Shown piece by piece: positions 40,748 to 42,642 of a stretch of DNA of 42,642 nt. The notes beneath the pieces were generated by a model, which had not been told where the DNA came from, ran no database searches, and was given only the letters and a program-made list of their open reading frames with translations. A program made the position numbers and the translations under genes. The DNA comes from CAYUKK01 sp964445305 (lineage in GTDB: Bacteria; Acidobacteriota; Aminicenantia; Aminicenantales; UBA8522), in contig CAYUKK010000183.1 in NCBI GenBank assembly GCA_964445305.1, positions 1-42,642 on the forward strand, given 5' to 3'. The stretch's first letter is position 1; the number at the start of each line of letters is the position of its first letter.

Positions 40748-41302
40748 CTATTTCTCGATGATCAAGAACTGGGCGCGCCTGTTTTTCTGCCAGGCGATTT
40801 CATCATGGCCGGGGTCGAGAGGCTGGCTCTTGCCGTAGGAGATGATCTTCATCCTGTCGGGTGAAATGCCAAGAGATACGAGATATTCCATGGTGCTCTT
40901 GGCCCGTTTCTCTCCGAGGGCGAGGTTGTACTCCTCGGTTCCCCGCTCATCGCAATGGCCTTCGATGAGGATCTTGGTGGTGCGGAATTTTTTGAGCCAG
41001 GCAGCGTTGGCTTCGAGGACAGGCTTGGCATCCGCACGGATGAAGTACCTGTCGAAGTCGAAATGGATCATCTTGAGGGGAGCTTCGAGGTTGATTTGTT
41101 CAAGCGTTTTGGACATGAAGATTTCTTCTTCTGTGAGCTCGGGCTTCTTGACGGCGGGTGCTTCCTCGACTTTTTCAATCTTGGGTTGCTCTTTTACGGG
41201 CGGTGGTGGTGGCGGCGCCACTTTGGCCTTTGGCTTGCAGTTCATGAAGAAGAGCATGGCCAAAGCGGAAACGACCAGAAGGACGATGACCTTTTTCATC
41301 AT
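40748..41302 (-). CDS. pal: Peptidoglycan-associated lipoprotein Pal
   Basis: 184 residues. Lipobox in ALAMLFFMNC (Cys22), a proline stretch (PPPPPPP) and charged linker, then an OmpA-like domain (about 75-184) with IHFDFDRYFIRADAKPVLE, LIEGHCDERGTEEYNLALGEKRA and IISYGKSQPL. It anchors the outer membrane to peptidoglycan and partners TolB. AAGGAGG lies upstream and a near-consensus promoter exists in the gap behind tolB, so pal can be made independently of tolB. Confidence 0.97.
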   Translation of the reverse strand: MMKKVIVLLVVSALAMLFFMNCKPKAKVAPPPPPPVKEQPKIEKVEEAPAVKKPELTEEEIFMSKTLEQINLEAPLKMIHFDFDRYFIRADAKPVLEANAAWLKKFRTTKILIEGHCDERGTEEYNLALGEKRAKSTMEYLVSLGISPDRMKIISYGKSQPLDPGHDEIAWQKNRRAQFLIIEK

Positions 41303-41533
41303 TCCTCTTCCTCCTCCTTGTTGGGATTGAAAAATTGTCTATTAAACACCATGCGCTCAGGCATTTTATCCAAATAAACTTCCCGTTGTCAACGAAAATA
41401 TGACGGCCCGAAATTGCCCAGGGAAGACCCGACCTGTCATGTTGCGTTTCACCCTCCCGCGGCGCAGAATATTTCATCTTTTCTTGCGCATATAGCCGGT
41501 TGTCAGTTTTTGTGCATCAGGCAGGCATCCAGC
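41303..41533. other. Gap between tolB and pal
   Basis: 231 bases without a gene. It contains the pal promoter and leader in its left part. In the right part, after the tolB stop, I see no hairpin followed by a T-run on the minus strand, so tolB transcripts may read through. Confidence 0.5.
41363..41392 (-). promoter_or_regulatory. Promoter of pal-cpoB-ssb-cupin
   Basis: TTGACA (41392-41387), 18 bases, TAAAAT (41368-41363), 11 of 12 consensus positions. The transcript should start near 41356, leaving a leader of about 54 bases with a good AAGGAGG site. Confidence 0.6.
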
Positions 41534-42642
41534 TCATTTCGACCAGTGCGGCAACTTGTTATTTCCCTGGGAAGTGAGGCGGCGCAGGTTGGCACCGTCA
41601 TAATCGATGGTATAGAGCTGGATTGTTCCGCTTAAGTTGGAGGAGAAAACGATGTGGCGGCCGTCGGGCGACCAGGAAGGGGATTCGTTCCGAGCGTTGC
41701 TTTCGGTTAGCTTGGTGATTTGGTTGGAGCGGAGGTTGAGGACGTAGAGGTCGAAGATGTTTTCGACCCGAGAAACGTAGACGATTCTGTCGCCGGTGGG
41801 AGCCCAGGCCGGCGAATCGTGGTAGGTGCCGCCGAAGCTGACGCGCCGGACGTTAGAACCCTCGGCATCCATGATATAGATTTGGGGAGTTCCGCTGCGG
41901 TCGGAGACGAAGGCAATCTCCCGGCCGGTCGGAGACCAGGAGGGAGCGGTATCGATGGACGGGTTGTAGGTCAGGCGCTTGATATTCTTTCCGTCTGCCG
42001 AGGCAACGTAGATCTCCGCGTTTCCGTCCATGGTCGAGCAGAAAGCCAGCCTCTTTCCATCCGGCGAAAAATCCGGTGAAAAGCTCGTCCCCCGGATGGT
42101 TACAGGAGTCTTTTTCCCGGCCTCGAGATCGAGCAGGAAGAGGCCTGCGACATCGACCCCCGTGTAGGAGGTATAAGCGATTTTTTTCCCGTCCGGGGAC
42201 CAGGCCGGCATGTAGTCCCTGAACTTGTTGAAGGTCAGCCGGGTCTGGTTGTGGCCGTCGTAGTCCATCATGTAGAGCTCGTCGTTGCCGTCCCGGTCGG
42301 AGACAAACACTATCTTCGAAGTGAAAATCGGCTTTTCTCCGGAGAGGACTCTGACAATCTCGTCAGCCATCCTGTGGCCGGCGAGCCGGTAGAGATCCTT
42401 CGCCGCCTGGTAGCGCTTGCCGAAGATATGCCTGGCCGCTTTGACGTCGTAGAGGTTACCCTCGAAAATGACGCCGTCGTTTTCCCCTTCCTTAATTTCT
42501 CCAATGAGAAGGATGCCGGCCTGGATGGATTCCCAGTCCTTGAAGAGGATGTTCCTGGGGTCGAGAGGACGGATATAGTCATGATATGTCTTTGGGACAA
42601 TCTGAAAGATGCGGCTGTAGGCAAGATCGGCCGAGATGACCC
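41534..42642 (-). CDS. tolB: TolB propeller protein, 5' end outside the window
   Basis: About 368 residues are visible and the frame is open to the right-hand window edge, so the N-terminus is cut. The first visible part translates to the TolB N-terminal domain (YSRIFQIVPK, RPLDPRNILFKDWESIQAG, AGHRMADEIVRVL). Then come WD40-like propeller repeats such as FVSDRDGNDELYMMDYDG, PAWSPDGKKIAYTSYTG and PSWSPTGREIAFVSDRSG, ending LPHWSK. TolB is the periplasmic link between Pal and the TolQRA motor. tolQ, tolR and tolA would be expected beyond the edge. An internal ATG at 42370 is not the real start. Confidence 0.95.
   Translation of the reverse strand, partial: VISADLAYSRIFQIVPKTYHDYIRPLDPRNILFKDWESIQAGILLIGEIKEGENDGVIFEGNLYDVKAARHIFGKRYQAAKDLYRLAGHRMADEIVRVLSGEKPIFTSKIVFVSDRDGNDELYMMDYDGHNQTRLTFNKFRDYMPAWSPDGKKIAYTSYTGVDVAGLFLLDLEAGKKTPVTIRGTSFSPDFSPDGKRLAFCSTMDGNAEIYVASADGKNIKRLTYNPSIDTAPSWSPTGREIAFVSDRSGTPQIYIMDAEGSNVRRVSFGGTYHDSPAWAPTGDRIVYVSRVENIFDLYVLNLRSNQITKLTESNARNESPSWSPDGRHIVFSSNLSGTIQLYTIDYDGANLRRLTSQGNNKLPHWSK

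Overview
The window is an ordinary-looking, gene-dense chromosomal segment of a Gram-negative bacterium. The evidence for an outer membrane is direct: an LPS-export set (lptE, an lptC-lptA fusion, lptB), a Tol-Pal set (tolB, pal, cpoB) and several lipoproteins with clear lipoboxes. There are no transposases, phage genes, CRISPR arrays, tRNAs or rRNAs. The mix of a large VPS10/BNR-type propeller protein, a YVTN-propeller phosphoesterase lipoprotein, a two-subunit-type methylmalonyl-CoA mutase, and a PTS regulatory cluster without sugar permeases would fit Acidobacteriota or Candidatus Aminicenantes. That placement is an inference from gene content, not something the sequence proves.

Layout. 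1-434: non-coding, with a small inverted-repeat element and a second long hairpin. 435-4606 (+): secreted BNR-propeller protein and an unknown lipoprotein. 4654-5253 (-): unknown exported coiled-coil protein with its own strong promoter. 11460-5381 (-): one operon of DUF948-like, YtxH-like, enolase, methylmalonyl-CoA mutase large subunit and comEC. 11494-11628 (-): a 44-codon ORF that is an internally deleted copy of part of the nearby permease gene. 12239-11661 (-): membrane protein resembling the K+/H+ exchange-related family. 15127-12436 (-): cobalamin-type ABC importer, ATPase-binding protein-permease, with 4-bp overlaps. 15452-18139 (+): YVTN-propeller phosphoesterase lipoprotein. 18254-22476 (+): leuS-lptE-holA, convergent with rpsT. 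22885-23376 (+): dtd, convergent with a HEAT-repeat gene. 28046-23373 (-): ftsY-ribD-ribE-ribBA-HEAT. 28135-38969 (+): a tight eleven-gene run recJ-lptCA-lptB-rpoN-hpf-ptsN-hprK-rapZ-EIIA(Man)-ptsH-ptsI. 42642-39001 (-): tolB (cut by the window edge), pal, cpoB, ssb and a mannose-6-phosphate isomerase-type cupin.

How the genes fit together. The plus-strand cluster joins envelope assembly (Lpt), sigma-54, ribosome hibernation and a phosphorelay: EI passes phosphate to HPr (His15), which can serve EIIA-Ntr and EIIA-Man, while a kinase-domain-only HprK could phosphorylate HPr at Ser46. The importer could supply cobalamin to the mutase a few kb away. The riboflavin genes cover every step from GTP and ribulose-5-phosphate except lumazine synthase, which is not in the window.

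The most distinctive observations are the permease-derived mini-ORF, and a recurring promoter geometry in which a -10 box sits only about 7-12 nt from a start codon that lacks a Shine-Dalgarno sequence. That geometry suggests leaderless mRNAs for several operons. It also argues for a GTG start for ftsY, which turns an apparent start-codon collision with recJ into a compact 88-bp divergent promoter region.
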